From Micromonospora sp. U21 (GTDB lineage: Bacteria > Actinomycetota > Actinomycetes > Mycobacteriales > Micromonosporaceae), in NCBI RefSeq assembly GCF_018070045.1, contig NZ_JAGPYK010000024.1, positions 1 through 64,000 on the forward strand: a DNA stretch of 64,000 nucleotides, written 5' to 3'. The position numbers were made by a program, and so were the translations under genes. Shown piece by piece: positions 24,625 to 33,728 of the stretch (the first letter of the stretch is position 1; the number at the start of each line of letters is the position of its first letter). The notes below the pieces were generated by a model. That model was not told the origin of the DNA, searched no databases, and saw only the letters and a list, made by a program, of their open reading frames with translations.

Positions 24625-25035
24625 TCCACCATCCTGGCAGTCGAGCGGGCGCGCGGTCTGCCCCGCTCGCCCGGGTCGTCGTTTCATGGGCCGGGTCAGG
24701 ACCGGGTCCGCAACTACCCGGCCCTGACCCCCGGTCGTCCGGCATGGGAGCGGGCAGCTTCGGCCCCCCGCCGCGCGCGGGCGTGGCTCGACGCTCACGC
24801 GGCTCGACAGGAAGGCGGGCCGCCCTGCACTCAGCTCCACGGTGCCCACCCGCCGGACGCCGGTGCGCCCCCGGCACACCCCGAAAGGCCGTGGGCGCCG
24901 GCCCAGGCTAGGCAGGTCACGACAGGCCGGACAAGCCGGGCAGGACCGTCGGTGGCAGGACTGATCTCAAGGGGAAAAACCGGCATCTCGGCGTAACGCG
25001 ACCATGATCGCCGACGCTGTTCGGGCTCAGAGCGG
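24625..25035. other. Intergenic region without recognised gene
   Basis: About 410 bases between the L,D-transpeptidase start and the HAD-hydrolase stop. It must hold the L,D-transpeptidase promoter on the minus strand. I see no convincing small gene, RNA or repeat; open frames here lack ribosome sites and codon bias. Confidence 0.5.
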
Positions 25036-25746
25036 TCAGAAGTGCGCCAGCAGGTCGCGGAACGCCGCCAGCCGCAGCACGCGGACGTCGGTCGGGTCCA
25101 GCTCGTCGTCCTCCAGCACCCAGGTGTTCTCATTCGGAATGAACACCGCGTTCAGCCCGGCGGCCCGGGCCGGCAGGATGTCCGACCTCGGAGAGTTGCC
25201 GATCATCCAGGCGCCGGCCGGGTCGAACCCGTGCTCCCGGACCAGCCACCGGTAGGTGTCGACGTCCTTCTCCGCGACGATGTGTGCGGCCCGGAAGTGG
25301 TGCAGCAGCCCGCAGGCGTCCAACTTGCGTTGCTGCTCCACCTGGTCCCCCTTGGTCAGCAGCAGCAACTCGTGCCGGCCGGCCAGTTCGTCGAGCGCGT
25401 CGGCCACCCCGGGCATCAGCTCCACCCGGTGCTCGGCCAGGGCCACCGCCAGCCGGTCGATCTCCTGGCGCTCGGCGTCGGTGGCCGGTCGCTCGCGCAG
25501 CCGCTCCAGGCACTCCGCCAGGCTGCGCAGGAAGACCTTGCTGCCGTAGCCGTGTGCCACCGTGTTGGCCCGCTCGATGTCGTCGAGGACGGCCCGCAGC
25601 GCCACCCGGTCCAGGGTGGGATGGTCGAGCCAGGCCAGGAAGTCGTCGATCACCCGCTCGAACACGACGTTGTTCTCCCACAACGTGTCGTCCGCGTCGA
25701 AGATCAGCACCTGCGCCTGCCGCCGAGCCGTCGCGTCCACCGTCAT
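25036..25746 (-). CDS. HAD-superfamily hydrolase
   Basis: A 236-residue phosphatase-like protein with the three HAD signatures: Phe-Asp-Ala-Asp-Asp-Thr-Leu-Trp (nucleophile Asp near residue 17), Leu-Leu-Thr-Lys-Gly-Asp, and Met-Ile-Gly-Asn-Ser-Pro-Arg-Ser-Asp-Ile. The helical cap (Glu-Arg-Val-Ile-Asp-Asp-Phe-Leu...) places it in subclass I, near YjjG/DUF-type phosphatases. Substrate unknown. It follows the TetR gene on the same strand by 43 bp and may be its target. Confidence 0.87.
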   Translation of the reverse strand: MTVDATARRQAQVLIFDADDTLWENNVVFERVIDDFLAWLDHPTLDRVALRAVLDDIERANTVAHGYGSKVFLRSLAECLERLRERPATDAERQEIDRLAVALAEHRVELMPGVADALDELAGRHELLLLTKGDQVEQQRKLDACGLLHHFRAAHIVAEKDVDTYRWLVREHGFDPAGAWMIGNSPRSDILPARAAGLNAVFIPNENTWVLEDDELDPTDVRVLRLAAFRDLLAHF

Positions 25747-25789
25747 CCCGCCGCCTCCTCGTGATCAACTCCTCCGACGATCGGGGACT

Positions 25790-26413
25790 TTAGGGCATAT
25801 CGTCCGGCGCACCCAGCGACTTTCCGCCCACCGGTCGGGGCCAGCGCAGCAGCCGTTCCGCGATCATCGTCTCCCGCTCCTCCTGCGCCTCGGGGCGCAG
25901 CCGGCCACCCCGGGTGAGCATCACCATGCCGTGCAGCAGGCTCCAGCCCACCTCGGCCAGGGTGTCCGGGTCACGTCCCTCGGCCAGCGGGGTCAGGGCC
26001 GCCCGCAGCTCGGCGAACACGCCGCGCGGAGCGGCCGGCACGCCGTCGACGCCGAGGGCCAGGTCGGGGGTCAGCGCCAGCATCGCGTCGTAGACCTCCG
26101 GATTCGCGTACGCGAAGTCGAGGTAAGCGCTCGCCACGGCCGGCCAGGCGCGTTCCGCACCGCCGATTGTCTCCGCGTGAGCCTCGGCCAGGTCGGCGGC
26201 CAGGTCGGCGAAGGCGCACACCGCCACGGCGGCGAGCAGCGCCTCCTGATCGGCGAAGTGCCGGTAGAGGTCCCCGACGTCGACCTCCGCCCGCTCGGCC
26301 AGCCGCCGAGGGCTCACCCCCGTCCAGCCCTCGACCTCGGCCAACTCCCGGGCGACCGTGACGATGAGGTCACGTCGGTCCTCTTCGGTGGCTCCCTCGG
26401 CAGATGCGGACAC
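25790..26413 (-). CDS. TetR-family regulator
   Basis: About 207 residues. The N-terminal helix-turn-helix reads Gly-Val-Ser-Pro-Arg-Arg-Leu-Ala-Glu-Arg-Ala-Glu-Val-Asp-Val-Gly-Asp-Leu-Tyr-Arg-His-Phe, typical TetR recognition helix. The C-terminal ligand domain is Ala/Leu-rich with no family hint. Two GTG starts 6 bp apart (26419 and 26413) are possible. It lies upstream of, and probably co-transcribed with, the HAD hydrolase. Confidence 0.85.
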   Translation of the reverse strand: MSASAEGATEEDRRDLIVTVARELAEVEGWTGVSPRRLAERAEVDVGDLYRHFADQEALLAAVAVCAFADLAADLAEAHAETIGGAERAWPAVASAYLDFAYANPEVYDAMLALTPDLALGVDGVPAAPRGVFAELRAALTPLAEGRDPDTLAEVGWSLLHGMVMLTRGGRLRPEAQEERETMIAERLLRWPRPVGGKSLGAPDDMP

Positions 26414-26486
26414 GACCACGAGCGTAAGTCGAAGACACCGTCCGCAGTCGCGCCGTGACAAATTGGTGACTGTCCGTGCCGGACGG

Positions 26487-26921
26487 TCAGTGCTGGGTGG
26501 TCTCCAGGGGTGACCGCCACCCGTTGATCAGCTGTCGGGGCACGGACGGCAGCGCGGCCAGTTCGGCGGCGTACTCGCGGACCAACGCCGGGAGCCGGCC
26601 AGCAGGTCGGGCTTGCTCACCGACGGTCAACCGGACCTCGGCCAGTTCCTCGAAGATCTGCAGCCGCCGCTCGTCCAGCGTCGCCCACCGGTTGTCCAAA
26701 GAGGTGCTACGCGGCACACCCTCACCGGCTGGCCCGCGCCACTGGGCGAGGGCATCGGTGAGCTGGCCGATCACGGCAACCGGGTCAACGTTGTCCCGTC
26801 CCGCCCGGGCGTCCCCCGCCTGCCTGTTTACCGACCGTTGTCGCAGCCGGTCGTGATGCATGGGTAAGACTTCGGCCAGTTGGTTCAGCTCTACCGGTTC
26901 GGGCTGGTAAGGGCATCCCAT
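26487..26921 (-). CDS. Hypothetical protein
   Basis: A 144-residue soluble, helical protein (Glu-Glu-Leu-Ala-Glu-Val-Arg-Leu...Glu-Tyr-Ala-Ala-Glu-Leu). The start ATG lies 31 bp inside the end of the SMI1-like gene, behind GAGGA; a later ATG (near 26862) would avoid overlap. Base use is less biased than in the flanking hydrolases. No family recognised. Neighbouring an SMI1-type protein, it might be part of a small acquired module, but nothing shows that directly. Confidence 0.5.
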   Translation of the reverse strand: MGCPYQPEPVELNQLAEVLPMHHDRLRQRSVNRQAGDARAGRDNVDPVAVIGQLTDALAQWRGPAGEGVPRSTSLDNRWATLDERRLQIFEELAEVRLTVGEQARPAGRLPALVREYAAELAALPSVPRQLINGWRSPLETTQH

Positions 26922-27475
26922 TCCTCGGCGCTGGAGATCGTCTGCCCGGCTGGCAGAAAGAACGCCCGGCCCGGCGGATCGGCTACCGTGAACGGCTTGA
27001 ACTCCGGATCCGCAAGCAGCCGATAGACGAACTCCGTGGTGGATACGTCGAACCGGTGCCATGACTCCAGGGGGTCCTTTCGGGCGATCACCGGCCACCG
27101 ATCGACGTCCGCCGAACGGTCAGCCAGCCAGAAGTACTCGCCCTCGGTCTGGTCCGAAGCCCAGCGGATCAGACCCGGCCCCCGGTCCGGCTCATACAAC
27201 CCGTACGGGGCGAGGAACTGCTCGATCATGTCGCCCTGGCGGTTGTCCTGCCGATACCGCTGCCAGGTCCCGAGCAGTGACGTCGAACCTTGCTCTGCCG
27301 TCGGCGGCAGAACGTAGAGGTAGGCCGAGAACGATCCCGGTCCGAAGCGTCGACACAACTCCTGGTAATCAGTCGGCAATGTCGCCCCGAGTTCGGACTC
27401 GACGTCGCCCCCGTCGCCGTCGATCGGCTCCTGACGCCATCCGGTCGCGTCAACGATCCGGTCAGTCCAGTTCAT
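26891..27475 (-). CDS. SMI1/KNR4-family protein
   Basis: A 194-residue protein with the SMI1/KNR4 opening: Leu-Gly-Ala-Thr-Leu-Pro-Thr-Asp-Tyr-Gln-Glu-Leu-Cys-Arg-Arg-Phe-Gly-Pro-Gly-Ser-Phe, then Leu-Ile-Arg-Trp-Ala-Ser-Asp-Gln-Thr-Glu-Gly-Glu-Tyr-Phe-Trp. Bacterial members are often immunity proteins of contact-dependent toxins; no toxin gene is beside it. The ATG overlaps the TGA of the GH63 gene (ATGA). GC content and codon bias are lower than in the GH63 gene, suggesting later acquisition. Confidence 0.8.
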   Translation of the reverse strand: MNWTDRIVDATGWRQEPIDGDGGDVESELGATLPTDYQELCRRFGPGSFSAYLYVLPPTAEQGSTSLLGTWQRYRQDNRQGDMIEQFLAPYGLYEPDRGPGLIRWASDQTEGEYFWLADRSADVDRWPVIARKDPLESWHRFDVSTTEFVYRLLADPEFKPFTVADPPGRAFFLPAGQTISSAEEWDALTSPNR

Positions 27476-30186
27476 TGTCGTTCCTTCGCCAACGTGAGGA
27501 TCAGGTCGGCGACCAGGGCCGTCCAGCCGGTCTGGTGCCAGGCGCCGAGCCCGGCCCCGTTGTCGCCGTGGAAGTACTCCGGGAAGGCGATCAGGTCCCG
27601 CCAGTCCGGGTGGGTCTGGAAGATGCGGCACGCGCCGTAGATCGGCCGCCGGCCCCAGTCGTCCTGCGTGAAGAGCGAGATCAGCCGGGCGGAGAGGTCG
27701 TCGGCGATCTCGTCCAGGGTCCTCTTCACTCCGGAGCGGGTCGGGTACTCCACCTGGAGGTCGTCGCCGAAGAAGGCCGCGTAGTCGCGCAGCGCGCTGA
27801 TCAGCAGGAAGTTCGTCGGCATCCAGATCGGCCCACGCCAGTTCGAGTTGCCGCCGAACAGCCCGCTGGTCGACTCCGCCGGCTCGTATCCGACGGAGAA
27901 CTCCTGCCCGCCGAGGGTGACCGAGAACGGCTTGTCCAGGTGCGCGCGGGACAGCGTCCGCAGGCCGAAGTCGGACAGGAACTCGTCGGGGTCGAGCATC
28001 CGGGCGAGCAGCCGCACCACCTGCTCCGGGCCGACCATGGACAGCAGCCGCTGCTGGCGGCCGTCCGGGCCCAGCCGGCGGGTGCCGATCACCTCGGCGT
28101 ACTCCGGGCGGTTGGCGAGGAACCAGCGCAGCCGGGCGCCCAGCTCCGGCAGGTGGTGCAGGGTCCGGGCGGTGAGCCGGGTGGTGGCGGCCAACGGCAG
28201 CAGCCCGACCACCGACCGGACCTTCAGTGGCACCTTCGTGCCGTCGGCGAGCCGCAGCACGTCGTAGAAGAAGGCGTCCTCGTCGTCCCACAACCCCTGT
28301 TCGTACGCGGCGGCGGCGATGTACGCGAAGTGCTCGAAGAACTTCGTGGCGGTGTCCACCCAGGTGCGGTCGTGCTCCGCCAGCACGATCGCCATGTCCA
28401 GCATGTTCAGCGCGTACATGGCCATCCAGCCGGTGCCGTCGGACTGCTCCAGCACACCGGCCACCGGCAGCGCCGCCGACCGGTCGAACGGCCCGACGTT
28501 GTCCAGCCCGAGGAAGCCACCCTCGAAGACGTTGTTCCCGCCGGTGTCCTTCCGGTTGACCCACCAGGTGAAGTTGAGCAGCAGCTTGTGCATCACCCGG
28601 GCCAGGAACTCGTGGTCCCGGCCGCCGTCGATCTCGAACACCTTGAGCGCCGCCCACGCGTGCACCGGCGGGTTCACGTCACCGAACGCCCACTCGTACG
28701 CCGGAATCTGCCCGTTGGGGTGCAGGTACCACTCGCGCAGCAGGAGCAGCAGCTGCGCCTTGGCGAAGCCCGGGTCGACCCGGGCGATGCTCACGCAGTG
28801 GAAGGCCAGGTCCCAGGCCGCGTACCAGGGGTACTCCCATGGGTCGGGCATGGAGATGACGTCGAAGCTCGTCATGTGCCACCAGGCGCTGTTGCGCCCG
28901 TGGCGGCGCCCAGCCGGCGGCGTCGAGCCCGGGTCGCCATCGAGCCACCGCTTGACGTCGAAGTGGTAGAACTGCTTGCCCCACATCAGCCCGGCGATGG
29001 CCTGCCGGGCCACCAGCGCCTCGTCGGGCGTGGCGGCCTCCGGGATCACGCCGGCGAAGAAGCGGTTCGCCTCGGCACGCCGCGCCCACACCACCGCCTC
29101 GAAGCCGTCGCCGAGATCCGCCCGGGGCGGCGGAGCGGCGGCCGGTGGCGACGCGGTGCGGGTCAGCCGCAGCCGGATCTGCCGCTGCCCGCCGGCCGGC
29201 ACGTCGAGCACGTAGTGCAGTGCGCCCTTGGTGCCCTCCCCCGCCGGGTTGACCGTGGCGGCGCCGTTGACCACGTGGTCGTTGATGCCGTCCTTCGGAT
29301 AGCGGGACCGGCCGGGCAGGCCCCAGAGCCGCTCGGCGTTGGTGTCGTTGTCGCAGAGCAGCGGCACCGGGTCGCCGTCGCCCTCCAGCAGCAGCTGGCC
29401 GAGCACCCGGTGCTCGCCGACCAGCCGCGAGCCCTCACCCGACAGCCGGGGAATCCGGTCACCGCCGGGCAGACCCCAGGCCCAGGTGTTGCGGAACCAC
29501 AGGCTGGGCAGCACGTGCAGGGTGGCCGCCCGGTCGCCCCGATTGGCGACGGTCACCACCATGCACAGGTCGGTCGGGGACGCCTTGGCGTAGTCGACGG
29601 TCACCGCCCAGTACCGGTCGTCGTCGAAGATGCCGGTGTCCACCAGCTCGTACTCGGTGTCGTCCCGGCCGCGCAGCGCGTTCACCGCGACCAGCTCGTC
29701 GTACGGGAAGGCCGCCTGCGGGTAGTGGTAGCGCCAGCGCATCCAGGAGTGCGTCGGCGTGGAGTCCTCGTACCACCAGTACTCCTTGACGTCCTCGCCG
29801 TGGTTGCCGCCGTCACCACCGAGGCCGAACATCCGCTCCTTGAGAATCGGATCCTTGCCGTTCCACAGCGCGAGAGCGAACGCAAAGGTCTGCCGGTCGT
29901 CGCAGACGCCGGCCATCCCGTCTTCATTCCAGCGGTAGGCTCTGGACCGCGCGTGGTCGTGCGGGAAGTAGTCCCAGGCCGTACCGTGCTCGCTGTAGTC
30001 CTCCCGCACCGTCCCCCACGCCCGTTCGGACAGATAGGGACCCCATGCGCGCCAGTCCTGCTCCCCCGAGTCGGCCTGAGCGAGCCGAAGCCGCTCGGCG
30101 TCGGGTGGCGAGGCGTCGGAGGACGAACGGTCAGTGATCACGTGCACATCTTTGACGTCGCCGCGGTACTTGACCACAGCGGCCAT
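27472..30186 (-). CDS. GH63-like (MGH1-type) glycoside hydrolase
   Basis: A 904-residue cytoplasmic protein with an (alpha/alpha)6 barrel of the GH63 / MGH1-like type. Early block: Trp-Gly-Thr-Val-Arg-Glu-Asp-Tyr-Ser (near 57), Ala-Trp-Asp-Tyr-Phe-Pro-His-Asp-His-Ala-Arg-Ser-Arg-Ala-Tyr-Arg-Trp. Barrel core: Trp-Glu-Tyr-Pro-Trp-Tyr-Ala-Ala-Trp-Asp-Leu-Ala-Phe-His (near 450, likely catalytic Asp) and the later Asn-Trp-Arg-Gly-Pro-Ile-Trp-Met-Pro-Thr-Asn. GH63 enzymes cut alpha-glucosidic or alpha-mannosyl bonds; the substrate of this bacterial group is not established. Divergent from the debranching-type gene (42 bp apart), so they probably share a control region. GTG starts at codons 14 and 16 are alternatives. 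Confidence 0.88.
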   Translation of the reverse strand: MAAVVKYRGDVKDVHVITDRSSSDASPPDAERLRLAQADSGEQDWRAWGPYLSERAWGTVREDYSEHGTAWDYFPHDHARSRAYRWNEDGMAGVCDDRQTFAFALALWNGKDPILKERMFGLGGDGGNHGEDVKEYWWYEDSTPTHSWMRWRYHYPQAAFPYDELVAVNALRGRDDTEYELVDTGIFDDDRYWAVTVDYAKASPTDLCMVVTVANRGDRAATLHVLPSLWFRNTWAWGLPGGDRIPRLSGEGSRLVGEHRVLGQLLLEGDGDPVPLLCDNDTNAERLWGLPGRSRYPKDGINDHVVNGAATVNPAGEGTKGALHYVLDVPAGGQRQIRLRLTRTASPPAAAPPPRADLGDGFEAVVWARRAEANRFFAGVIPEAATPDEALVARQAIAGLMWGKQFYHFDVKRWLDGDPGSTPPAGRRHGRNSAWWHMTSFDVISMPDPWEYPWYAAWDLAFHCVSIARVDPGFAKAQLLLLLREWYLHPNGQIPAYEWAFGDVNPPVHAWAALKVFEIDGGRDHEFLARVMHKLLLNFTWWVNRKDTGGNNVFEGGFLGLDNVGPFDRSAALPVAGVLEQSDGTGWMAMYALNMLDMAIVLAEHDRTWVDTATKFFEHFAYIAAAAYEQGLWDDEDAFFYDVLRLADGTKVPLKVRSVVGLLPLAATTRLTARTLHHLPELGARLRWFLANRPEYAEVIGTRRLGPDGRQQRLLSMVGPEQVVRLLARMLDPDEFLSDFGLRTLSRAHLDKPFSVTLGGQEFSVGYEPAESTSGLFGGNSNWRGPIWMPTNFLLISALRDYAAFFGDDLQVEYPTRSGVKRTLDEIADDLSARLISLFTQDDWGRRPIYGACRIFQTHPDWRDLIAFPEYFHGDNGAGLGAWHQTGWTALVADLILTLAKERQ

Positions 30187-30228
30187 TCTCGTCGTGGCGT
30201 GTTACACCCCGCCGCCGGTGGAGGAAAG

Positions 30229-32172
30229 TTGATCGACATTCACTTCGGGCCGCAGGTCTGCGGCGAGCTGACCAGCGCGGCCAGCCGGGAGTGGCTGGTG
30301 CCCGACGGCGTCGGCGGGTACGCGATGGGCACCGTCGCCGGGCTGCGGACCCGGCGCTACCACGGTCTGCTGGTGGTGCCCGGCGAGACGCCGGCGTCCC
30401 GCCGGGTGGGACTGGTCAGCCTCGACCCGGCCGTCACCCTGCCGTCCGGCGCGCGGGTCCGGCTCGGCGCGCACCAGTGGTCCTCCGGCGACGTGGACCC
30501 GCGCGGCTTCGAGCTGCTGGAGCGCTTCGACCTGGTCGACGGGCTGCCCCGGTGGCGGTGGCGGATCGGCGCGGTGGTGATCGAGCGGGAGCTGGCGATG
30601 CTGCCCGGCCGCTCCTGCGTGGCGGTGGTGCACCGGCTGGTGGCCGGCGGGCCGGTCCGGCTGGAGCTCTCCGCCGCCTGCACCTGGCGTGACGCGCACG
30701 GCGAGCGGCGGGCCGACGGGCCGACGCCGCAGGTCGAGGCGGTGGCCGACGGCGCGGTGGTCGAGGGGGCGTACCGGCTGGCCGGGCCGGGCTGGACGCC
30801 GGAGGGGCAGTGGTGGCTGGGCGTGCACCACCGCGAGGAGGCGAACCGGGGCCTGCACCCGGACGAGGACCTCTGGTACGCGGGCCGCTTCGCCGGCGAG
30901 CTGGAGCGCCCCGGTGACACCGTGTCGGTGCGGGCCTGGGCCGGTCGGCTCAACCACGAACCGCCACCCGCCGCGGAGATCGTGGCGACGGCCCGGCGTC
31001 GCAACCGCCAGGTGGTGGCGACGGCGAAGCCGGCGGACCCGGTGGAGGCGACGCTCGCGCTCGCCGCGGACGCGTTCGTGGTGCGTACCGGTGGCACGGC
31101 GGTCGACGTGGTCGCCGGGTACCCGTGGTTCGGCGCCTGGTCGCGGGACACGATGATCTCGTACGAGGGGCTGTTCCTCTGCACCGGCCGCGCGGACGAG
31201 GGCCGGGAGCTGCTGCGGGCGTACGCGGCGACGCTGTCCGAGGGGATGCTGGCCAACACGGCCGACACCGGGCGGGTGGAGTACAACACCGTCGATGGCA
31301 CGCTGTGGTTCCTGCACGCGGTGAGCCGGCACGTGACCGTCACCGGTGACACCGACCTCGGCGAGGAGCTGCTGCCCGCGTTGCGCACGGTCATCGACGC
31401 GCACCTGGCCGGCACCCGCTACGGCATCGCCGTCGACCCGGCCGACGGGCTGCTCACCCAGGGCGCCCCGGGCACCGCGCTGACCTGGATGGACGCCCGG
31501 GTGTACGGGGTGCCGGTCACCCCGCGTACCGGCAAGCCGGTCGAGGTCAACGCGCTGTGGATCAACGGGTTGGCCGGGCTCGCCGAGCTGACCGAGCTGG
31601 CTGGTCAGGACGCGGCCGAGCTGTGGCGACGGCACGGGCAGTCCACCGCCTCGTTCCGGGCCCGCTTCCCGGCGCCGAGTGGCTGGCTGCACGACGTGCT
31701 GGACGCGCCCGCACCGGCGTACCCGCTGGGCGGGGCGGCCCTGCATGACGACGACTCGCTGCGACCCAACCAGCTGCTGGCCTGGTCACTGCCGTTCGCG
31801 CCGCTGGAGCCGGACGAGGCGACGCTGCGCCGGGTCGGGGCCGGGCTGCTCACCCCGCTCGGACCGCGCAGCCTCGCCCCTGATTCGCCGGAGTTCGTGG
31901 GCCGGCACCGGGGTGGCCCGGCCGAGCGGGACGGCGGCTACCACCAGGGCACCGTCTGGCCGTGGCTGCTCGGCCCGTACGTGGACGCCTGCCGCCGAGG
32001 CAAGATGTCAGTCGATGACGTGTTCGTCGGTATTGAGTCTCATCTGACCGAGTTTGGGCTAGGCTCAGTGAGCGAGACGGCCGATGGCCTCGCGCCGCAC
32101 GCCGCGACCGGCTGCCCGTTCCAGGCATGGTCGGTGGCCGAGCTGCTGCGGGTGCGCCGAAAAGGCCAGTAG
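30229..32172 (+). CDS. Glycogen debranching-type amylo-alpha-1,6-glucosidase
   Basis: A 647-residue protein with an N-terminal GDE_N domain (Phe-Gly-Pro-Gln-Val-Cys-Gly...Glu-Trp-Leu-Val-Pro-Asp-Gly-Val-Gly-Gly-Tyr-Ala-Met-Gly-Thr) and a C-terminal (alpha/alpha)6 GDE_C domain (Tyr-Pro-Trp-Phe-Gly-Ala-Trp-Ser-Arg-Asp-Thr-Met-Ile-Ser near 300, then Tyr-His-Gln-Gly-Thr-Val-Trp-Pro-Trp). This is the GH133-like archaeal/bacterial debranching family. TTG start with GGAGGAAAG directly upstream; the open frame extends far back but only antisense to the GH63 gene. Followed in the same direction by a GT4 gene (138 bp). Confidence 0.9.
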   Translation: MIDIHFGPQVCGELTSAASREWLVPDGVGGYAMGTVAGLRTRRYHGLLVVPGETPASRRVGLVSLDPAVTLPSGARVRLGAHQWSSGDVDPRGFELLERFDLVDGLPRWRWRIGAVVIERELAMLPGRSCVAVVHRLVAGGPVRLELSAACTWRDAHGERRADGPTPQVEAVADGAVVEGAYRLAGPGWTPEGQWWLGVHHREEANRGLHPDEDLWYAGRFAGELERPGDTVSVRAWAGRLNHEPPPAAEIVATARRRNRQVVATAKPADPVEATLALAADAFVVRTGGTAVDVVAGYPWFGAWSRDTMISYEGLFLCTGRADEGRELLRAYAATLSEGMLANTADTGRVEYNTVDGTLWFLHAVSRHVTVTGDTDLGEELLPALRTVIDAHLAGTRYGIAVDPADGLLTQGAPGTALTWMDARVYGVPVTPRTGKPVEVNALWINGLAGLAELTELAGQDAAELWRRHGQSTASFRARFPAPSGWLHDVLDAPAPAYPLGGAALHDDDSLRPNQLLAWSLPFAPLEPDEATLRRVGAGLLTPLGPRSLAPDSPEFVGRHRGGPAERDGGYHQGTVWPWLLGPYVDACRRGKMSVDDVFVGIESHLTEFGLGSVSETADGLAPHAATGCPFQAWSVAELLRVRRKGQ

Positions 32173-32310
32173 CGCTTTACACGACCGCAACGGCGGTGTC
32201 TCCGCTGGTTATCTCGACCCCGGCAGGATGGGTCCGAGATCCAGACGCGACGGCGGGCACCGCTCCGGTGCGGTCGGTGCGCGCCCGGGGACGAACTCAA
32301 AGGGGGCCGC

Positions 32311-33645
32311 ATGTCACCCGACGCCCACGTGATCGACATCCACCCCGCCCGGCAGCTGCGGGTGCTGATGCTCTCCTGGGAGTATCCGCCGGTGCTCGTC
32401 GGCGGCCTCGGCCGACACGTCCACGCCCTCTCCGTCGCCCTCGCCGCCGCCGGCCACGACGTCACCGTCGTCACCCGCCACGCCGACGGCGCACCCCTGG
32501 AGGAATACGCCGACGGCGTCCGCATCCTGCGCGCCCCCGAAGACCCCGTCACCTTCCCCCTGGCCACGAACACCCTCCTGGCCTGGACGATGGCCTTCAA
32601 CCACACCCTGACGCGCACCGCCCTGCGCGCCACCGAGGCCGGCACCTACGACGTCATCCACGCCCACGACTGGCTCGTCGCCCACACCGCGATGACCCTG
32701 CGCGACCACCTCGACATCCCACTGATCAGCACCATCCACGCCACCGAAGCCGGCCGCCACCAAGGCTGGCTACCCGAAGAGATGAACCGCACCATCCACG
32801 GCGTCGAACACTGGCTCAGCAACGAATCCACCCGGGTGATCACCTGCTCCGCGTACATGCGCGAACAGGTGACCGCGCTGTTCGACCTTCCGACCAGTCA
32901 GGTCGACGTGGTGCCCAACGGGGTCGACGACCGGGCCTGGCGGGCCCGGCCGCGCGCGGTCGCCTCGGCCCGGGCGCGGTTCGCCGCGGGCGGCCCGCTG
33001 GTCGGGTACGCCGGCCGGCTGGTCTACGAAAAGGGCGTACAGCACCTGGTGCACGCGGTGCCCCGGCTGCGCGAGCGGCACCCGGGGCTGCGCGTGGTGA
33101 TCGCCGGCGACGGCCCGTACCGCGCCGAACTGGAGGAGCAGGCCCGCCGGCTGGCCCTCTGCTCGACCGTCCGCTTCACCGGTTTCCTCGACACCACCCA
33201 GCTGCCGGCGGTGCTCGGCGCCACCGACGCCACCGTGGTGCCCAGCCTCTACGAGCCGTTCGGCATGGTGGCGCTGGAGGCGGCCGCCGCCGGCGCGCCG
33301 CTCGCGGTGGCCCGCACCGGCGGGCTCGCCGAGATCGTCGAGACCGGCGTGACCGGCGTGACGTTCCCGCACAGCGACCCGGACGCGCTCGCCGGCGCGG
33401 TGGGCCAACTCCTCGGCGACGAGGTCTTCGCCCGGCGGGTGGCCCGCCGGGCCCGCACCATGGTCGGCGAGCGGTACGGCTGGGCCACCATCGCGGACCG
33501 CACCGCCGCCAGCTACACCACCGCCCGACGCGAGTACGGCCCGCTCCAGGCCCGCCGGGCCGCCGCCCAACTGGCGGGCGGACGTACCCGGATCGCCATC
33601 CCGGAGGGCAATCTGCTCGCCGCGGCCGACCACGCCGCCTGCTGA
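32311..33645 (+). CDS. GT4 glycosyltransferase (glycogen-synthase-like)
   Basis: A 444-residue GT-B enzyme. N-terminal lobe: Ser-Trp-Glu-Tyr-Pro-Pro-Val-Leu-Val-Gly-Gly-Leu-Gly-Arg-His-Val. C-terminal sugar-nucleotide lobe: Gly-Arg-Leu-Val-Tyr-Glu-Lys-Gly-Val-Gln and Pro-Ser-Leu-Tyr-Glu-Pro-Phe-Gly-Met-Val-Ala-Leu-Glu-Ala (the E-x7-E motif). It resembles actinobacterial GlgA/GlgM-type alpha-glucosyltransferases, which fits the debranching enzyme upstream. Ribosome site AAAGGGGG. The codon pattern changes abruptly near 32860 (C-ending and GAA codons before, CGG/GTG/GAG after), suggesting a mosaic gene. Confidence 0.88.
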   Translation: MSPDAHVIDIHPARQLRVLMLSWEYPPVLVGGLGRHVHALSVALAAAGHDVTVVTRHADGAPLEEYADGVRILRAPEDPVTFPLATNTLLAWTMAFNHTLTRTALRATEAGTYDVIHAHDWLVAHTAMTLRDHLDIPLISTIHATEAGRHQGWLPEEMNRTIHGVEHWLSNESTRVITCSAYMREQVTALFDLPTSQVDVVPNGVDDRAWRARPRAVASARARFAAGGPLVGYAGRLVYEKGVQHLVHAVPRLRERHPGLRVVIAGDGPYRAELEEQARRLALCSTVRFTGFLDTTQLPAVLGATDATVVPSLYEPFGMVALEAAAAGAPLAVARTGGLAEIVETGVTGVTFPHSDPDALAGAVGQLLGDEVFARRVARRARTMVGERYGWATIADRTAASYTTARREYGPLQARRAAAQLAGGRTRIAIPEGNLLAAADHAAC

Positions 33646-33728
33646 GCCGAGGCGGACGACCGATAGGTGACTTCCGATCCGCTGGTTAGGGTGTGTCCCG
33701 GACAGCGGCTGAGGAGGAGCGTGCGCAG

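Noticed and set aside
27061..32172. Very long open frame (about 1700 codons) on the plus strand opposite the GH63 gene
   Set aside because: It is a GC-bias shadow: composition is Arg/Gln/Pro/Gly-rich without domains. Only its last 647 codons, from the TTG at 30229, are the debranching enzyme.
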